Below, piece after piece: positions 49,521-57,942 of a stretch of DNA of 64,000 bases. The stretch is from Bacillota bacterium. GTDB taxonomy: Bacteria; Bacillota; Sulfobacillia; JAIMAT01. Under the pieces are notes generated by a model, which was not told the DNA's origin, did no database searches, and saw only the letters and a program-made list of their open reading frames with translations. Numbering within the stretch: the stretch's first letter is position 1; each line of letters starts with the position of its first letter. Made by a program: the position numbers and the translations under genes. The stretch is from contig JASBVM010000005.1 of the NCBI GenBank assembly GCA_029961055.1, positions 1 through 64,000 on the forward strand, in the 5' to 3' direction.

Positions 49521-50237
49521 ATGACGCTGCTGGAGGCCAGGGAGCTGGCCCTGCGGTTGGGCGACCGGCTGATCCTGCGCCGGGTGGACTTCGTCCTGGA
49601 GGCGGGCGAGCTGGCGCTGCTGCAGGGCCCGAACGGGGCGGGGAAGACCAGCCTGCTGCGCCTGCTGGCGGGAATGGAGCGGCCCTCGGCCGGCCAGCTG
49701 CTCTGGCGGGGGCGCCCCGTGCGCCAGTGGGGCCCGGCGTACCGGGGCGGGCTGGCGTGGGTGGGCCACCGGACCGGCCTCTACCCGAGGCTGACCGGGC
49801 GGGAGAGCCTCCTCCTCCAAGCCGCCGGCTACCCCTGGCTGTCCGCCGAGGAAGCCGGGCGGCGGGCGGAGGCGTGGCTCGCGCGAGCGGGACTGCTCCG
49901 CTGGGCGGACCGTCCCGTCTCGCACTACTCGCAGGGGATGCGGCAGCGGCTGGCCATCGCGCGGAGCTTCCTGCCGGAGCCGCAGCTGATCCTGCTGGAC
50001 GAGGCGGCGGGCGGGCTCGACGCGGAGGGGCGGCGTTTCCTCCGGCTGGCCCTGGACGAGGCGCGGGGCCGGGGCGCGGCGGCGGTGCTGGTCTCGCACG
50101 AGGCGGAGCCCGGCCTGGGGGAGGTGGACCGGCGCTGGTGGCTGGAGGCGGGCCGGCTGCGGGTGGAGACGGTGGGGCGGGCGGCCGGCGAGCGGAACGG
50201 GGCGCCCGCCCCTATGCCCGGGCGGTGGCCGCGGTGA
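49521..50237 (+). CDS. ccmA: Heme exporter ATP-binding protein CcmA
   Basis: The ABC ATPase of the CcmABCD complex that loads heme on CcmE. Walker A is GPNGAGKTSLL (about 34-44), the signature HYSQGMRQRLAIARSF, Walker B LILLDEAAGGLD and the switch His in VLVSHEAE. The length of 238 residues is slightly above average because of an Arg/Pro-rich tail that overlaps ccmB. It starts 8 bases after the upstream stop and is part of the ccm operon. Confidence 0.9.
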   Translation: MTLLEARELALRLGDRLILRRVDFVLEAGELALLQGPNGAGKTSLLRLLAGMERPSAGQLLWRGRPVRQWGPAYRGGLAWVGHRTGLYPRLTGRESLLLQAAGYPWLSAEEAGRRAEAWLARAGLLRWADRPVSHYSQGMRQRLAIARSFLPEPQLILLDEAAGGLDAEGRRFLRLALDEARGRGAAAVLVSHEAEPGLGEVDRRWWLEAGRLRVETVGRAAGERNGAPAPMPGRWPR

Positions 50238-50881
50238 TCCGCAAGGAGTTGCGGAGCGAGGCGCGGAGCGGCGAGACGCTGGGTGCCAGCCTCCTCTTCG
50301 CGCTCCTCCTCCTGACGCTCCTCAGCCTGACGGGCGGCGCCGGCGAGGATCCGGCGGGCGAGCGGTCGGCGGCCGTCCTCTGGCTCCTCCTCCTCTTCGC
50401 GGGCGCGCTGCTCCTCCATCGCTCCTTCGCCCAGGAGACGGAGGAGGACGCCTTCGCGCAACTCCTCCTCTGGCCGGTCGACCGGAGCGCGCTCTACTAT
50501 GGCAAGGCGGTGGCCAGCTGGCTCTACCTGGCCGTGCTGGGCGCCGTCGTCTGGCTGGCGGCCCTTCCCCTGCTGGGCGTCTCGGTGCGCGGACCGGCCT
50601 GGGTTCTGCCGGCGGTCCTGCTCCTGGGGACGGGGGGCGTGGCGGGAGCCGGCACCTTCCTGGCGGCGGTGACCGCGCGCCTGCGAGCCGCTCCCATCCT
50701 GCTGCCGATCCTGCTCTACCCGCTCCTGGTCCCGCTGGCCTTGGCGGCGATCCGCCTCGGTGGCTGGGCGCTGAGCGGGGCGGCCCCGGCGCCCGCGCTC
50801 TGGTGGGAGCTCCTCGTCGGATACGATCTGCTTTTCACGCTGGTGCCGGCGCTGCTCTTCGAACTCCTGTGGGAGGGATGA
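50234..50881 (+). CDS. ccmB: Heme exporter permease CcmB
   Basis: A 215-residue membrane protein with six helices. The start VIRKELRSEARSGETLGASLLFALLLLTLLSL and the segment QETEEDAFAQLLLWPVDRSALYYGKAVASW are characteristic of CcmB; the helix 5-6 block PILLPILLYPLLVPLALAAI also fits. GTG at 50234 overlaps the ccmA stop (GTGA); GTG 50225 is an alternative. It forms the ABC complex with CcmA and CcmC. Confidence 0.88.
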   Translation: MIRKELRSEARSGETLGASLLFALLLLTLLSLTGGAGEDPAGERSAAVLWLLLLFAGALLLHRSFAQETEEDAFAQLLLWPVDRSALYYGKAVASWLYLAVLGAVVWLAALPLLGVSVRGPAWVLPAVLLLGTGGVAGAGTFLAAVTARLRAAPILLPILLYPLLVPLALAAIRLGGWALSGAAPAPALWWELLVGYDLLFTLVPALLFELLWEG

Positions 50882-51618
50882 GCGCGATGCAGGCCTCGGG
50901 GAGGGGCGATGGCGGGATGCGACGGCCAGGACGGGAGGAGCGGCGGGGGCTTCCCTGGGTGGAGCTGTTCGCCGGGGTGGCGGTGCCGGTGGCGCTCTAC
51001 CTGGGGCTGGTCTGGGCGCCGCCCGAGCGGGTGATGGGCGACGTCCAGCGCATCATGTACTTCCATGTGGGCGCCGCCGTCACCGCCTATCTGGCCTTCG
51101 GGCTGGTGGCGGTCGCCTCCGCCCTCTATCTCTGGCGGCGACAGCCGCGCTGGGATCGGGTGGCGGTGGCGGCGGGCGAGGTGGGCCTCCTCTTCACCAC
51201 CGTCACCCTGCTCTCCGGCAGCGTCTGGGCCCGGTCGGCCTGGAACGTCTGGTGGCTCTGGCAGGACGCGCGCCTGACCACCACGCTGCTCATGTGGTTC
51301 CTCTATGCGGGCTATCTGCTCCTCCACCGGGCGGCCAGGGAGGAGGGCGGCCAGGGGGGCGCACTGGCCGCCGTCTACGGTCTGGCAGCCGTGGCCATCG
51401 TGCCGGTGGTCCACTTCTCGGTGGTCTGGTGGTACTCCAACCATCCGCAGGTGATCACGGCGCAGGGGATCCGGATGGCGCCCTCGATGGTGGCGGCGTT
51501 GATGGCGGCGATGGCGGCCTCCGTCGCGGTGGGAGCCGCCCTCTTCCTGGGGCGCTGGCGGCTGGAGGAGCTGCGCGAACGGGTGGCGGAACTGGAGATG
51601 CGCTCCGAGCGCTTCTAG
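50878..51618 (+). CDS. ccmC: Heme exporter/handling protein CcmC
   Basis: CcmC delivers heme to CcmE in the extracytoplasmic space. It has six helices, the tryptophan-rich WWD-type loop (WNVWWLWQDARLTTTLLMWFLY) and flanking heme-ligand His residues in IMYFHVG and VHFSVVWWYS. The length of 246 residues is normal; the last helix is followed by an Arg/Glu coiled tail. The start is ATG 50878, overlapping the ccmB stop, or ATG 50887, better spaced from GGGAGGG. Confidence 0.92.
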   Translation: MSAMQASGRGDGGMRRPGREERRGLPWVELFAGVAVPVALYLGLVWAPPERVMGDVQRIMYFHVGAAVTAYLAFGLVAVASALYLWRRQPRWDRVAVAAGEVGLLFTTVTLLSGSVWARSAWNVWWLWQDARLTTTLLMWFLYAGYLLLHRAAREEGGQGGALAAVYGLAAVAIVPVVHFSVVWWYSNHPQVITAQGIRMAPSMVAALMAAMAASVAVGAALFLGRWRLEELRERVAELEMRSERF

Positions 51619-51702
51619 GCGAGGGGCCGACGCGGGGGCGCCGCGCCGGGGGAGCAGGCGGAGAGGCGGAGGGGCGCAAGAGGCGGAGAGGGGAGCGGAG
51701 CG

Positions 51703-51903
51703 GTGGCCTGGGTGGCTCTGGCGTATGGACTGATCTGGCTCGGTCTGGCGGCTTACATCGTTCGACTGGCGGTGGCCACGCGCAGGTTGGAGGGGGAGGT
51801 GCGCCGCCTGGAGTCGACCCTGCCGGAGGAGCCGGCCTCCGCCCCCGTCTCCGGGGAGGGAGGCGGGCGAGGCCCGGCAAGGCGGCAGGAAGGCTCGGAC
51901 TGA
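51703..51903 (+). CDS. ccmD: Small CcmD-like membrane protein
   Basis: A 66-residue protein with one N-terminal helix (WVALAYGLIWLGLAAYIVRLAV) and a charged helical tail (TRRLEGEVRRLESTLPEE). This is the CcmD layout, a small subunit that helps release holo-CcmE from CcmC. GTG at 51703 has GGGGAGCGG in front. It follows ccmC by about 85 bases. No ccmF, ccmG or ccmH comes after; malate dehydrogenase follows instead. Confidence 0.75.
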   Translation: MAWVALAYGLIWLGLAAYIVRLAVATRRLEGEVRRLESTLPEEPASAPVSGEGGGRGPARRQEGSD

Positions 51904-51909
51904 CCTGCC

Positions 51910-51938
51910 TTTTCCTGCATCCCGGGCGGCACTATAAT
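51910..51938 (+). promoter_or_regulatory. Promoter of mdh
   Basis: A perfect TATAAT (51933-51938) with a weak TTTTCC (51910-51915) 17 bases upstream. Transcription would begin near 51945, leaving a leader of about 150 bases. Confidence 0.55.
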
Positions 51939-51944
51939 CGGCCT

Positions 51945-52097
51945 CGGATGGCCGGGACCGGGGAAGCCTGAGGCCGGGTGCGAAGGACGAGTTCGCGGGA
52001 CCCGGTCGGGAGACGTCGGCCCGGCCCTTCGTTTTCCCGCCACGGCTCGACGGGACTCGTCCGCACATGACCGTCGCGGACCAGGGGGGAGCACCTG
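51945..52097 (+). promoter_or_regulatory. Leader of mdh, terminator-like element
   Basis: About 150 bases before the mdh start. A CCTTCGTTTTCCC stretch near 52025-52037 follows G+C-rich segments and could end a hairpin (CGAAGG upstream can pair with CCTTCG), so an attenuator is possible. No riboswitch class was recognised. Confidence 0.3.
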
Positions 52098-53042
52098 ATG
52101 GCGAAGAACAGAAGACCCAAGATCGGCATCGTCGGCGCGGGCGCCACCGGAGCCACCACCGCGCACTGGTGCGCCGCCAAGGAACTCGGTGACATCGTCC
52201 TCATCGACGTCGTGGAAGGTCTGCCCCAGGGGAAGGCTCTCGACCTGCAGGAAGCAGCCCCCATCGAGCGCTTCGACGTCCACGTCACGGGATCGAACGA
52301 CTACGCGGCCCTGGAGGGCGCCGACGTGGTGGTGATCACCGCCGGGATCGCGCGCAAGCCGGGGATGAGCCGCTCGGACCTGCTCTCCATCAACGCCGGA
52401 ATCGTCCGCTCCGCCTCCGAGCAGATCGCCCGTCACGCCCCCGAGGCCTACGTGATCGTCCTGAGCAACCCGCTGGACACGATGTGCACCGTCGCCCTGG
52501 AGTCGACCGGCTTTCCCAGGAACCGCGTGGTCGGCCAGTCCGGCATCCTCGACTCCACCCGCTTCCGCACCTTCATCGCCCAGGAGCTGGGCATCTCCTA
52601 CCGGGACGTGAGCGCCATGGTGCTGGGCGGCCACGGCGACAGCATGGTCCCGCTGGTCCGGTACGCCTACGCGGGCGGCATCCCCGTCGAGAAGCTGCTG
52701 CCGGCCGAGCGCATCGAGGCGCTGGTGGAGCGGACCCGCAAGGGCGGCGGCGAGATCGTCGACCTTCTCAAGACTGGCAGCGCGTTCTACGCTCCGGGCT
52801 CGGCGGTCACCGAGATGGTGGCGGCCATCCTGCGCGACCAGAAACGGATCCTCACCTGCGCAGCCTATCTCGACGGCGAGTACGGCCAGCGGGGTATCTT
52901 TGCGGGGGTACCGGTCATCCTGGGCGGCAACGGCGTGGAAAAGGTGATCGAGCTGGATCTGACCGAGGACGAGCGTCGAGCCTTCGAACGCTCCTGCGAA
53001 GAGGTGAAGGGCAACCTGGAGGTCCTCCGCTCCCTCGGCTGA
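52098..53042 (+). CDS. mdh: Malate dehydrogenase (LDH-like type)
   Basis: An NAD-dependent malate dehydrogenase of 314 residues in the LDH-like group. [15 protein letters not shown] binds NAD; the substrate loop reads [11 protein letters not shown] with Arg (not Gln) at the malate-selective position; the catalytic His is in [11 protein letters not shown]. Acidic Asp in LIDVVEG favours NAD over NADP. ATG at 52098 follows a GGGGGGAG site. It is followed by malic enzyme and succinyl-CoA synthetase, a small TCA cluster. Confidence 0.94.
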   Translation: MAKNRRPKIGIVGAGATGATTAHWCAAKELGDIVLIDVVEGLPQGKALDLQEAAPIERFDVHVTGSNDYAALEGADVVVITAGIARKPGMSRSDLLSINAGIVRSASEQIARHAPEAYVIVLSNPLDTMCTVALESTGFPRNRVVGQSGILDSTRFRTFIAQELGISYRDVSAMVLGGHGDSMVPLVRYAYAGGIPVEKLLPAERIEALVERTRKGGGEIVDLLKTGSAFYAPGSAVTEMVAAILRDQKRILTCAAYLDGEYGQRGIFAGVPVILGGNGVEKVIELDLTEDERRAFERSCEEVKGNLEVLRSLG

Positions 53043-53109
53043 GGCCGAGCGGGCAGGCCACTCGCCGGGCGAGTCATTGGCGGCCCCCGGCAACACGGAG
53101 GTGGACGGG

Positions 53110-54378
53110 ATGGCAGTGACGGAGCGCGAAGCCGACGAGCTTCGGGAGCAGGCGCTCACGCTGCACAGGCAGGTGCGCGGCAAGATCGAGGTGCGTTCGC
53201 GGGTTCCCGTCCGGGATCGTCATGACCTGAGCCTGGCCTACACCCCGGGGGTCGCGGAACCGTGCAAGGAGATCCACGAGCAGCCCGATCTGGCCTACGA
53301 GTACACGGGCAAGGGGAACACGGTGGCGGTGGTGACGGATGGCACCGCCGTCCTCGGGCTGGGCGACATCGGTCCGGAGGCCGCGCTGCCGGTGATGGAG
53401 GGGAAGTCCGTCCTCTTCAAGATCTTCGGCGGTGTCAATGCCATCCCCGTCTGCCTCGCCACCAAGGAAGTCTCCCGCATCACCGAGACCGTGAAGCTCC
53501 TGGCGCCCAACTTCGGCGGCGTCAACCTCGAGGACATCTCCGCGCCGCGCTGCTTCGAGATCGAGGCGCGCCTCCGCCAGGAGCTGGAGATCCCGGTCTT
53601 CCACGACGACCAGCACGGCACCGCCATCGTCACGGCGGCCGCGCTGATCAACGCCCTCAAGCTGGTGGGCAGACCGCTGGCCGCGGTCAAGATCGTGGTC
53701 AACGGCGCGGGAGCCGCCGGCATCGCCATCACCCAGCTCTTGCTGGACATGGGTGCCCGGGACGTCATCCTCTGCGACCGGGCCGGCGCGATCTGGAAGG
53801 ACCGCAAGGAGGACATGAACCCGTATAAGCTCCGCATGGCCGAGCTGACCAACCCGCGGGGCGTCCGGGGCGGCCTGTCCGAGGCCGTCCGGGGCGCCGA
53901 CGTCTTCATCGGCGTCTCGGCGGGAGGTGCCCTCACGCCGGAGATGGTTCGGACCATGGCGCCGGAGAACATCGTCATGGCCATGGCCAACCCGGTCCCG
54001 GAGATCTACCCGGACGACGCGCGGGCGGCGGGATCGCGGGTGGTGGCCACGGGGCGCTCGGACTTCCCCAACCAGATCAACAACAGCCTGGTCTTCCCCG
54101 GCGTCTTCCGCGGCGCCCTCGACGTGCGGGCGCGCGAGATCACCGAGCACATGAAGCGGGCGGCGGCGGAGGCGATCGCTGCGCTGGTCCGGCCCGAGGA
54201 GCTGCGGGAGGAGTACATCATCCCCTCCATGTGGAACGAGGAAGTGGCGCCGGCCGTGGCCGCCGCGGTCGCGCAGGCGGCCATGGAGGACGGCGTGGCG
54301 AGGGTGGAGCGGAAACCCGAGGAGGTGGCGCTCCACACGCGGGAGCTGGTGGCGGCGGCCCGCGCGGAGAGCGCCTGA
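53110..54378 (+). CDS. Malic enzyme (malate dehydrogenase, oxaloacetate-decarboxylating)
   Basis: A 422-residue small-type malic enzyme giving pyruvate, CO2 and NAD(P)H. It has [13 protein letters not shown] with the catalytic Tyr, [20 protein letters not shown] with the catalytic Lys, the metal site [12 protein letters not shown] and [11 protein letters not shown], and the NAD fold [12 protein letters not shown]. There is no phosphotransacetylase domain. ATG at 53110 follows GGAGGTG; GTG-type starts further up would add 11 residues. It is closely downstream of mdh. Cofactor preference is not clear from the sequence. Confidence 0.92.
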   Translation: MAVTEREADELREQALTLHRQVRGKIEVRSRVPVRDRHDLSLAYTPGVAEPCKEIHEQPDLAYEYTGKGNTVAVVTDGTAVLGLGDIGPEAALPVMEGKSVLFKIFGGVNAIPVCLATKEVSRITETVKLLAPNFGGVNLEDISAPRCFEIEARLRQELEIPVFHDDQHGTAIVTAAALINALKLVGRPLAAVKIVVNGAGAAGIAITQLLLDMGARDVILCDRAGAIWKDRKEDMNPYKLRMAELTNPRGVRGGLSEAVRGADVFIGVSAGGALTPEMVRTMAPENIVMAMANPVPEIYPDDARAAGSRVVATGRSDFPNQINNSLVFPGVFRGALDVRAREITEHMKRAAAEAIAALVRPEELREEYIIPSMWNEEVAPAVAAAVAQAAMEDGVARVERKPEEVALHTRELVAAARAESA

Positions 54379-54386
54379 GCGGGGTG

Positions 54387-54427
54387 GGACGGCGGCCCCG
54401 GTCGCGTCCAAGGCCGGGGCGCCGTCC
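54387..54427 (+). terminator. Hairpin between the malic enzyme gene and sucC
   Basis: GGACGGCGGCCCCGG (54387-54401) pairs with CCGGGGCGCCGTCC (54414-54427) with a single bulged G, followed by GTTCC. It probably separates sucCD from the mdh unit. Confidence 0.6.
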
Positions 54428-54461
54428 GTTCCAAGGACCGATGGGAAGGTGATGTGCGCGG

Positions 54462-55586
54462 ATGAAGCTTTACGAATACATGGCCAAGGGCGTCCTGCGC
54501 GACAACGGGGTTCCCGTCCCGCCGGGGCGCCTGGCGCGGACGCCTGAAGAGGCGGAGGCGGCGGCGCGCTCCCTGGGCCCCTGCGTCATCAAGGCGCAGG
54601 TACTGGTCGGAGGTCGCGGCAAGGCAGGCGGGGTGAAGCCGGCGCCGACGCCCGAGGAGGCGCGTGCCCGGGCGGGCGAGATCCTGGGCATGAACCTGAA
54701 GGGCTACGTCGTCGACACCGTCTACGTCGAGGGCATGCTGGGCGTCGACCGCGAGCTCTACCTGGGCATCGCCATGGACAACGCCAGCAAGCGACCGCTG
54801 CTGATCGCCTCCGCCTCGGGCGGCATGGAGATCGAGGAGGTGCCGGAGCGGGACATCGTCCGCCAGCCCATCCCGGTGGAGTGGGGCCTGATGCCGTACG
54901 CCGCGCGCTGGGTCGCCCACCGGCTGGGCCTCTCCGGAGAGCTCTCCAGGCAGTTCGGCGAGATCGCCCTCAAGCTCTACGAGATCTTCAAGCGGTATGA
55001 CGCCGAACTGGTGGAGATCAACCCCCTGGTGGTGGCCGGGGGCCGGCTGGTGGCGGCCGACGCGCGGTTGAACGTGGATGACGATGCGCTCTACCGGCAT
55101 CCCGACCTGCCCCGGACCAGCGAGGCGACGGAGCTGGAGAAGCGGGTGCGCGAGCTGGGGTTGGCCTACGTCCAGCTCGACGGCGACATCGCGGTGATGG
55201 CCAACGGCGCGGGCATCACCATGGCCACCCTGGACGTGCTGCAGCGCTACGGCGGCCGGCCGATGAACTTTCTCGACGCCGGAGGCGGCGCCGCGGCCGA
55301 GCCCATGGCGGAGGCGCTGAAGGTGCTGGTCTCCACCCGGCCCAGGGCCATCTTCATCAACATCTTCGGCGGTATCACCCGCTGCGACGACGTCGCCCAG
55401 GCCGTCATCACCGCTCGCCGCGAGGTGGGCATCTCCATGCCGCTGGTCGTCCGCCTGGTCGGCACCAACGAGGAGAAGGGCGTGGAGATGCTCCGCGGCG
55501 AGGGAATCCAGGCCTACCGGTCGATGGAGGAAGCGGCGGCCCGCGTGGTGGAGCTGGCCCGCCCGGGTGAGGGGGTCGAGCGCTGA
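54462..55586 (+). CDS. sucC: Succinyl-CoA synthetase beta subunit
   Basis: The ATP-grasp subunit of succinyl-CoA synthetase, 374 residues. The start MKLYEYMAKGVLRDNGVPVPPG, the nucleotide-binding VGGRGKAGGVK, the metal/ATP region EINPLVV and the C-terminal FGGITRCDDVA are typical. ATG at 54462 follows GGGAAGGTG. The sucD gene begins at the base after its stop. The pair makes ATP or GTP in the TCA cycle. Confidence 0.95.
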   Translation: MKLYEYMAKGVLRDNGVPVPPGRLARTPEEAEAAARSLGPCVIKAQVLVGGRGKAGGVKPAPTPEEARARAGEILGMNLKGYVVDTVYVEGMLGVDRELYLGIAMDNASKRPLLIASASGGMEIEEVPERDIVRQPIPVEWGLMPYAARWVAHRLGLSGELSRQFGEIALKLYEIFKRYDAELVEINPLVVAGGRLVAADARLNVDDDALYRHPDLPRTSEATELEKRVRELGLAYVQLDGDIAVMANGAGITMATLDVLQRYGGRPMNFLDAGGGAAAEPMAEALKVLVSTRPRAIFINIFGGITRCDDVAQAVITARREVGISMPLVVRLVGTNEEKGVEMLRGEGIQAYRSMEEAAARVVELARPGEGVER

Positions 55587-56459
55587 ATGGCGATCTTGGT
55601 CGACGACAAGACCCGGGTCGTGGTCCAGGCGATCACGGGTCGTCAGGGGAGCTTCCACACCCAGCTCATGCTCGCGTACGGCACCCGCGTCGTGGCGGGG
55701 GTCTCGCCCGGGAAGAGCGGGCAGGAGGTGCACGGCGTCCCGGTCTACGAGACGGTCCAGGAGGCGGTGGACAAACACGGTGCCAACGCCTCGGTCCTCT
55801 TCATGCCGGCTCCCGCCGTCAAGGACGCGGCCTTCGAGGCCATCGACGCGGGCTGCTCGCTGGTGGTGATCATCGCCGAGCACGTCCCGGTCCACGACGC
55901 CGCGGCCATCGTCGCCTTCGCCCGCCAGCGGGGCGCCACCGTGATCGGGCCCAACACCTACGGGATCTGCTCGCCCGGCAAGTCCAAGATCGGCATCGCG
56001 CCCAACAGCATCTTCCGGCCCGGTGTGACGGGGGTGGTCGCCCGCAGCGGTACGCTCAGCTACGAGATCGTCAACGCCATCTCCCAGGCCGGTCTCGGCG
56101 AGAGCACGGTGATCGGCATGGGCGGGGACCGGGTGGTGGGTCTCACCTTCATCGACGTGTTGAAGCGGTTCGAGGCCGACGAGGCGACGAAGGCGGTCGC
56201 CCTGGTGGGCGAGATCGGCGGCACGGCGGAGGAGGAGGCCGCGGAGTTCATCAAGACCATGTCCAAGCCGGTGGTCGCCTACATCGCCGGTCGCAGCGCC
56301 CCCCCGGGCAAGCGGATGGGCCACGCGGGCGCCATTATCGAGCGCGGCCGCGGCACCTACGAGAGCAAGGTGAAGGCGCTGGCGGCGGCCGGCGTCGAGG
56401 TGGCGGAGTTCCCGTGGCAGGTGGCCGACCTGCTCAAGGCCAAGCTGGCTGCCGCTTGA
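55587..56459 (+). CDS. sucD: Succinyl-CoA synthetase alpha subunit
   Basis: The CoA-binding, phosphohistidine subunit, 290 residues. The CoA site is VQAITGRQGSFHT and VVAGVSPGKSG; the phosphorylated His246 is in GKRMGHAGAII. The phosphate-loop GPNTYGICSPGKSKIG is conserved. Its stop codon overlaps the -35 box (TTGACG) of the trp operon promoter, so the trp unit starts directly behind it. Confidence 0.96.
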   Translation: MAILVDDKTRVVVQAITGRQGSFHTQLMLAYGTRVVAGVSPGKSGQEVHGVPVYETVQEAVDKHGANASVLFMPAPAVKDAAFEAIDAGCSLVVIIAEHVPVHDAAAIVAFARQRGATVIGPNTYGICSPGKSKIGIAPNSIFRPGVTGVVARSGTLSYEIVNAISQAGLGESTVIGMGGDRVVGLTFIDVLKRFEADEATKAVALVGEIGGTAEEEAAEFIKTMSKPVVAYIAGRSAPPGKRMGHAGAIIERGRGTYESKVKALAAAGVEVAEFPWQVADLLKAKLAAA

Positions 56460-56485
56460 CGCTCCCGGAAGAGCGGCGTTAGAAT
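56456..56485 (+). promoter_or_regulatory. trp operon promoter
   Basis: TTGACG (56456-56461), an 18-base spacer and TAGAAT (56480-56485). The -35 overlaps the sucD stop codon. Transcription would start near 56492, just before the T-box. Confidence 0.75.
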
Positions 56486-56729
56486 CGCACCCAAACCGAC
56501 CCAGAACCTGGGCGATGAGGGGAACGAGTAGCCCGGCCGAACCGCTTCAGAGAGCCGGCGGTCGCTGTGAGCCGGCGCGGCAGGCGGGTGAATGGCTCCC
56601 CGAGCCGCGACCCGAGGGCGGAGGACGCCTGTAGGGTACGCCGGAGCTCCCCCCGTTACAGGGGAGCCGGATTCGACCGGATCCGGGCCGAGTGGGGTTC
56701 TCCCCAGGTGGGTGGTACCGCGGAATTCG

Positions 56730-56760
56730 ACTTCCGTCCCATGCGGACGGAAGTTTTTTT
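56730..56760 (+). terminator. T-box terminator 1
   Basis: A perfect 10-bp stem (56730-56739 and 56745-56754) with a 5-base loop and seven T's (56754-56760). Confidence 0.9.
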
Positions 56761-56813
56761 ATCCGCGGACTCCCGCTCGGGAAGGAGAGCTCCAGGTTTG
56801 GGTGGCACCGCGG

Positions 56814-56841
56814 CCTCCGCCCCAACGGGCGGGGCTTTTTT
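56814..56841 (+). terminator. T-box terminator 2
   Basis: An 8-bp stem with one T-G wobble (56815-56822 and 56827-56834), loop CAAC, then six T's (56836-56841). Confidence 0.85.
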
Positions 56842-56889
56842 GCTATCCGCCCCGGCGGGGGGCGGGCAGCTCGAAGCGGGGGTGACGGG

Positions 56890-57942
56890 ATGCTGCGGGA
56901 AGCGCTCCGCAAGGTGGCGTCGGGCGAGCGGCTGACGGTGACCGAGGCGGAGGAGGTGATCGGCGAGGTGATGGACGGGCGCGCCAGCGACGCCCAGATC
57001 GCCGCGCTCCTGACGGCGATGCGCGTCCGCGGCGAGACGCCGGAGGAGATGGAGGGAGCCGCCCGGGCCATGCGGCGCCGGGCCGCGCGGGTGGAGAGGA
57101 AGCGGACCCCGGTGGTGGACACCTGCGGGACCGGTGGCGACGGCGCGGGCACCTTCAATATCTCCACCACCGCCGCCCTGGTGGTGGCCGGGGCGGGCCA
57201 GGCGGTGGCCAAGCACGGGAACCGCTCGGTCTCCAGCCGGGCAGGCAGCGCCGACGTCCTGGAGGCGCTGGGCGTCGCCATCGACCTGGACGCGGAGGCG
57301 GCCGGCCTCTGCCTGGACGAGGTGGGCATCGCCTTCCTCTTCGCCCAGCGCCTCCACGCGGCCATGCGCCACGCCGCCGGCCCCCGGAGGGAGCTGGGCT
57401 TCCGGACCATCTTCAACGTGCTGGGGCCGCTGACCAACCCGGCCGGCGCGGAGAGCCAGCTGGTCGGCGTCTATGATGCGGCGCTGACGGAGCCGCTGGC
57501 CGAGGTGCTGATCCACCTGGGAGCGCGGCACGTGCTGGTGGCGCACTCGCTGGACGGCCTGGACGAGCTCAGCACCAGCTCGCCGGCCCGGGTGACGGAG
57601 GCGCGGCCCGGCCAGCTGCGCACCTACGTGCTGGAGCCGGAGCGCCTGGGGCTGACGCCGGCCCCGCGGAGCGCCCTGCTCGGGGGCGACGCCCGGGAGA
57701 ACGCCGCGATCACCGAGGCGGTGCTCGCCGGGGAGCCCGGCCCGCGGCGCGAGACCGTCCTGCTCAACGCGGCTGCGGCGCTGGCGGCGGCGGACGTGGT
57801 GGAGGATCTCCGCGAGGGTCTGGAGCTTGCCCGTCGGAGCATCGACAGCGGCGCCGCCCGGGAGCGGCTCCAGGCGTTGCGCAGCTTCACCCAGGAGCTG
57901 GCCCGGCGCCGGCCGCCGGCGGAGGAGCGGCGCGGCGCATGA
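56890..57942 (+). CDS. trpD: Anthranilate phosphoribosyltransferase
   Basis: TrpD transfers phosphoribose from PRPP to anthranilate in tryptophan synthesis. The phosphate/PRPP motif DTCGTGGDGAGTFNIST, the KHGNRSVSSRAGSADVLEALG block and the metal site HSLDGLDELS are all present. The length of 350 residues is standard. ATG at 56890 is the first gene after the T-box, with GGGGGTGACGG in front. trpE and trpG are not in this operon. Its stop overlaps the trpCF start (ATGA). Confidence 0.95.
   Translation: MLREALRKVASGERLTVTEAEEVIGEVMDGRASDAQIAALLTAMRVRGETPEEMEGAARAMRRRAARVERKRTPVVDTCGTGGDGAGTFNISTTAALVVAGAGQAVAKHGNRSVSSRAGSADVLEALGVAIDLDAEAAGLCLDEVGIAFLFAQRLHAAMRHAAGPRRELGFRTIFNVLGPLTNPAGAESQLVGVYDAALTEPLAEVLIHLGARHVLVAHSLDGLDELSTSSPARVTEARPGQLRTYVLEPERLGLTPAPRSALLGGDARENAAITEAVLAGEPGPRRETVLLNAAAALAAADVVEDLREGLELARRSIDSGAARERLQALRSFTQELARRRPPAEERRGA

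Larger units (their letters stand above)
56492..56842 (+). ncRNA. Trp-specific T-box riboswitch with two antiterminator/terminator modules
   Basis: Stem I begins at GATGAGGGGAACGAGTAG (56514-56531) and has AGAGAG (56549-56554) and a GCCGGC...GCCGGC distal stem. The specifier loop GTGAATGGCTC holds TGG at 56593-56595, the tryptophan codon, matching the downstream trp genes. The T-box sequence occurs twice: GGGTGGTACCGCGG (56710-56723), with bulge UGGU, followed by terminator 1, and GGGTGGCACCGCGG (56800-56813), with bulge UGGC, followed by terminator 2. There is no room for a second Stem I between them. The design would require tRNA-Trp charging to be low at two successive decision points. Confidence 0.85.
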
